Source: Allobosea sp. 67-29 (GTDB lineage Bacteria; Pseudomonadota; Alphaproteobacteria; Rhizobiales; Beijerinckiaceae). Taken from it: a DNA stretch of 64,000 nt. The stretch covers positions 373,606 through 437,605 of the forward strand of contig NZ_MKSQ01000008.1 in assembly GCF_001898115.1 (NCBI RefSeq). The letters run 5' to 3'. Under the pieces are notes generated by a model. It was not told the origin of the DNA. It did not search any database and was given only the letters and a program-made list of their open reading frames with translations. This document shows, piece after piece, positions 62,277 through 64,000 of the stretch; positions within the stretch are counted from its first letter, which is position 1; every line of letters begins with the position of its first letter. The position numbers were made by a program, and so were the translations under genes.

Positions 62277-63647
62277 CTACTCAGCCACCAGTTGCGCAGG
62301 CCGCAACGGCCGGTCCTCGATCCCCGCCCGCGCCAGCTTCTCCGGCAGCGGGCCACCGGTCGCCCAGTCCAGCAATTCGGCCGTATGCACAACCGGCGTG
62401 GTGGCTCCCTTGTCGGCAAAACCCTTCGCGAGCTGGGTCATGCAGCCGATATTGCCGGTCGCGACCAGCATCGGCCTGGTGCGCTCGATATTGCCGACCT
62501 TGCGCTCGCGCAGCTTCCCTGCGATCTCGGGCTGCAGGATGTTGTAGACGCCGGCCGAGCCACAGCAGATATGGCCCTCCGGCACGTCCTTGACCTTGAA
62601 GCCTGCACCCGAGAGCAAGCGCTTCGGCCCGTCCTTGAGCTGCTGGCCGTGCTGCATCGAGCAGGCCGAGTGATAGGCGATCGGCATCGCGACGTCGCGG
62701 ACAGGCGCAAGTTCCAGCGTCTCCAGGAACTCGGTGACGTCCTTGGCCAACGCGGCGACCTTCGCCGCCTTCTCGGCATAATCCGGCTCGTTGCGGAACA
62801 TGAAGCCGTAATCCTTGATCGTCGTGCCGCAGCCGGAGGCCGTGATCAGGATGGCGTCGAGCCCTTGGCCGTCGATCTCCGCGGTCCACGCGTCGATGTT
62901 CTTCCGGGCGAAGGCGAGCGCATCGTGCTCCTGCCCCATATGATGGACGAGCGCGCCGCAACAGCCCTCGCCTTTCGGCAGCACGACCTCGACGCCATGG
63001 CGGTTGAGCAGGCGGATCGTCGCCTCGTTGATCGCGGGATCGAGCACCGGCTGGGCGCAGCCCGAGAGCAGCGCGACGCGCCTCTTGCGCCCGGCCGACG
63101 GCGGGAAGCTGCGCGGTCCCTCCATCGCCGAGCGTGTCGGCAGGCGTGCGGGCGCCAGGGCCAGCATCGCCTTCAGACGCGGACCGAAGACGGGCAGCAG
63201 GCCGAGAACAGGAGCGAGGGGCTTCGCCGGCAGCGCCGCCAGCATCGCCGCGCGGAAGCGGCCGGGATAGGGCAGGATCGCCGCCAGCACCTTGCGCAGC
63301 AAACGATCATGCCAGGAGCGCGTATAGGTCTCCTCGATATGGGCGCGGGCATGGTCGACGAGGTGCATGTAGTGCACGCCCGAGGGGCAGGTCGACATGC
63401 AGGAGAGGCAGGATAGGCAGCGGTCGACATGCTTCACCACCTCTTCGGTGGCGGGCTTGCCGTTCTCCAGCATGTCCTTGATCAGGTAGATGCGCCCGCG
63501 CGGGGAATCGAGCTCGTCGCCGAGCAGCAGATAGGTCGGGCAGGTCGCGGTGCAGAAGCCGCAATGCACGCAAGTGCGCAGGATCTTCTCCGAAGCCGGC
63601 ATGCGCGGGTCGGAGGCGAGGCGCTCGGGGGTGAAGTTGGTCTGCAT
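62277..63647 (-). CDS. glcF: Glycolate oxidase iron-sulfur subunit GlcF
   Basis: A 456-residue GlcF. Two [4Fe-4S] motifs are seen, C26-x2-C29-x2-C32-x3-C36 (CVHCGFCTATC) and C77-x2-C80-x2-C83-x3-C87 (CLSCLSCMSTC), then two CCG-type domains (GEGCCGALVHH, HICCGSAGVYN). With GlcD and GlcE it oxidises glycolate to glyoxylate, passing electrons to the quinone pool. GlcD/GlcE would be expected to the right, but the next gene is a DUF2585 protein and the window ends. It stops 83 bases before hisS. Confidence 0.94.
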   Translation of the reverse strand: MQTNFTPERLASDPRMPASEKILRTCVHCGFCTATCPTYLLLGDELDSPRGRIYLIKDMLENGKPATEEVVKHVDRCLSCLSCMSTCPSGVHYMHLVDHARAHIEETYTRSWHDRLLRKVLAAILPYPGRFRAAMLAALPAKPLAPVLGLLPVFGPRLKAMLALAPARLPTRSAMEGPRSFPPSAGRKRRVALLSGCAQPVLDPAINEATIRLLNRHGVEVVLPKGEGCCGALVHHMGQEHDALAFARKNIDAWTAEIDGQGLDAILITASGCGTTIKDYGFMFRNEPDYAEKAAKVAALAKDVTEFLETLELAPVRDVAMPIAYHSACSMQHGQQLKDGPKRLLSGAGFKVKDVPEGHICCGSAGVYNILQPEIAGKLRERKVGNIERTRPMLVATGNIGCMTQLAKGFADKGATTPVVHTAELLDWATGGPLPEKLARAGIEDRPLRPAQLVAE

Positions 63648-63653
63648 GGCGCG

Positions 63654-64000
63654 TCAGGCTCCACCCTGCCAGGCCTTGATCCAGTCCATCGGCCAGAGCA
63701 GCATGATGACGTTGAGGGTCAGGTTGTCGCGGATCAGCCAGCCGACGATCAGCTCCATCGCCAGCGCGCTCGAAACCGTCAGCCAGACCGGCGCCAGCCG
63801 GGCGATCAGGAAGCCGAGCACCATCGCGAGGATGTCGCAGACCGAATTCAGGACGCTGTCGCCGTAGTAGTCGAGCGAGATCGTGGCCGAGCGATAATGC
63901 TCGATCACGGCCGGCGAATTCTCGGTGATCTCCCAGGCGCTCTCGATGACGATGGCGAGCAGCAGCGCGGCGCCGAAGGAGATCGGCAGGCCGGTGACGC
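63654..64000 (-). CDS. DUF2585/UPF0314 membrane protein (C-terminal part, runs off window)
   Basis: The visible 115 residues match the C-terminal part of the alphaproteobacterial DUF2585 family: the frame is open to the window edge ([18 protein letters not shown], then [19 protein letters not shown] and a C-terminal [18 protein letters not shown]). Three membrane segments are visible. The real start lies outside; the GTG at 63908 is internal. Function unknown. It ends six bases before glcF and may be in its operon. Confidence 0.85.
   Translation of the reverse strand, partial: VTGLPISFGAALLLAIVIESAWEITENSPAVIEHYRSATISLDYYGDSVLNSVCDILAMVLGFLIARLAPVWLTVSSALAMELIVGWLIRDNLTLNVIMLLWPMDWIKAWQGGA

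Overview
The window is GC-rich alphaproteobacterial chromosome, most like Hyphomicrobiales (Rhizobiales) and possibly Bosea or a relative; the genus is my inference. Pointers are a giant growth-pole-ring-like coiled-coil protein, the membrane-bound ferritin MbfA, an mlaEFD operon with a separate lipoprotein, DUF2076 and DUF2585 proteins, a hisS-hisZ-hisG cluster, and a histidyl-tRNA synthetase with an unusual motif-2 loop. I see no rRNA, tRNA, CRISPR array, insertion sequence or phage gene. About 55 protein genes are tightly packed, and only two stretches of more than 300 bases lack a gene.

Layout. 0-8.5 kb: universal stress protein, [2Fe-2S] ferredoxin and a lone HPt protein (all minus), then the 2030-residue coiled-coil membrane protein and a small DnaB/RecA-type ATPase. 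8.7-12.5 kb: a lipid-transport operon (MlaE, MlaF, MlaD, lipoprotein). 12.7-20.7 kb: an unknown helical protein, an NMT1/SsuABC-type importer divergent from a creatininase-family hydrolase across a palindrome, soxR divergent from an FMN reductase across a clear SoxR box, an MBL-fold hydrolase and malonyl-CoA decarboxylase. 20.7-40.3 kb: a catabolic island with a four-carbon sugar-acid kinase, two dipeptide-type importers that both lack ATPase genes, a gamma-glutamyltransferase-family protein, DUF1028, an orphan beta-solenoid protein, a DSD1/D-threonine-aldolase-type PLP enzyme, a GNAT-RidA open fusion, an amidohydrolase, an unknown protein, an N-carbamoyl-D-amino-acid hydrolase, an amidase and an M20 carbamoylase. 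40.4-51.8 kb: MATE pump, two L,D-transpeptidases, DUF2076, a MerR/carboxymuconolactone-decarboxylase pair, MbfA, a flippase, TauE/SafE, GNAT, EamA, PaaI thioesterase and MarR. 51.9-64 kb: groES-groEL with CIRCE, a LivJ-type binding protein, an SbmA/YddA-type ABC exporter, a META-domain protein, hisS-hisZ-hisG, glcF and the end of a DUF2585 gene.

How it may work together. The 22-40 kb island looks built to import and break down modified amino acids or peptides. N-carbamoyl-D-amino-acid hydrolase, amidase, M20 carbamoylase and amidohydrolase would free amino acids; the PLP enzyme would eliminate from D-hydroxy amino acids; RidA, whose gene overlaps the PLP gene by 4 bases, would clear the enamine product. 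The missing importer ATPases must be encoded elsewhere. Several regulatory sites can be read directly: a SoxR box and a MerR-type operator, each inside a 19-base promoter spacer, a CIRCE element with one mismatch, an Irr/ICE-like repeat before mbfA, an FNR/FixK-like box before the stress protein, and four unassigned palindromes placed where operators would be expected.
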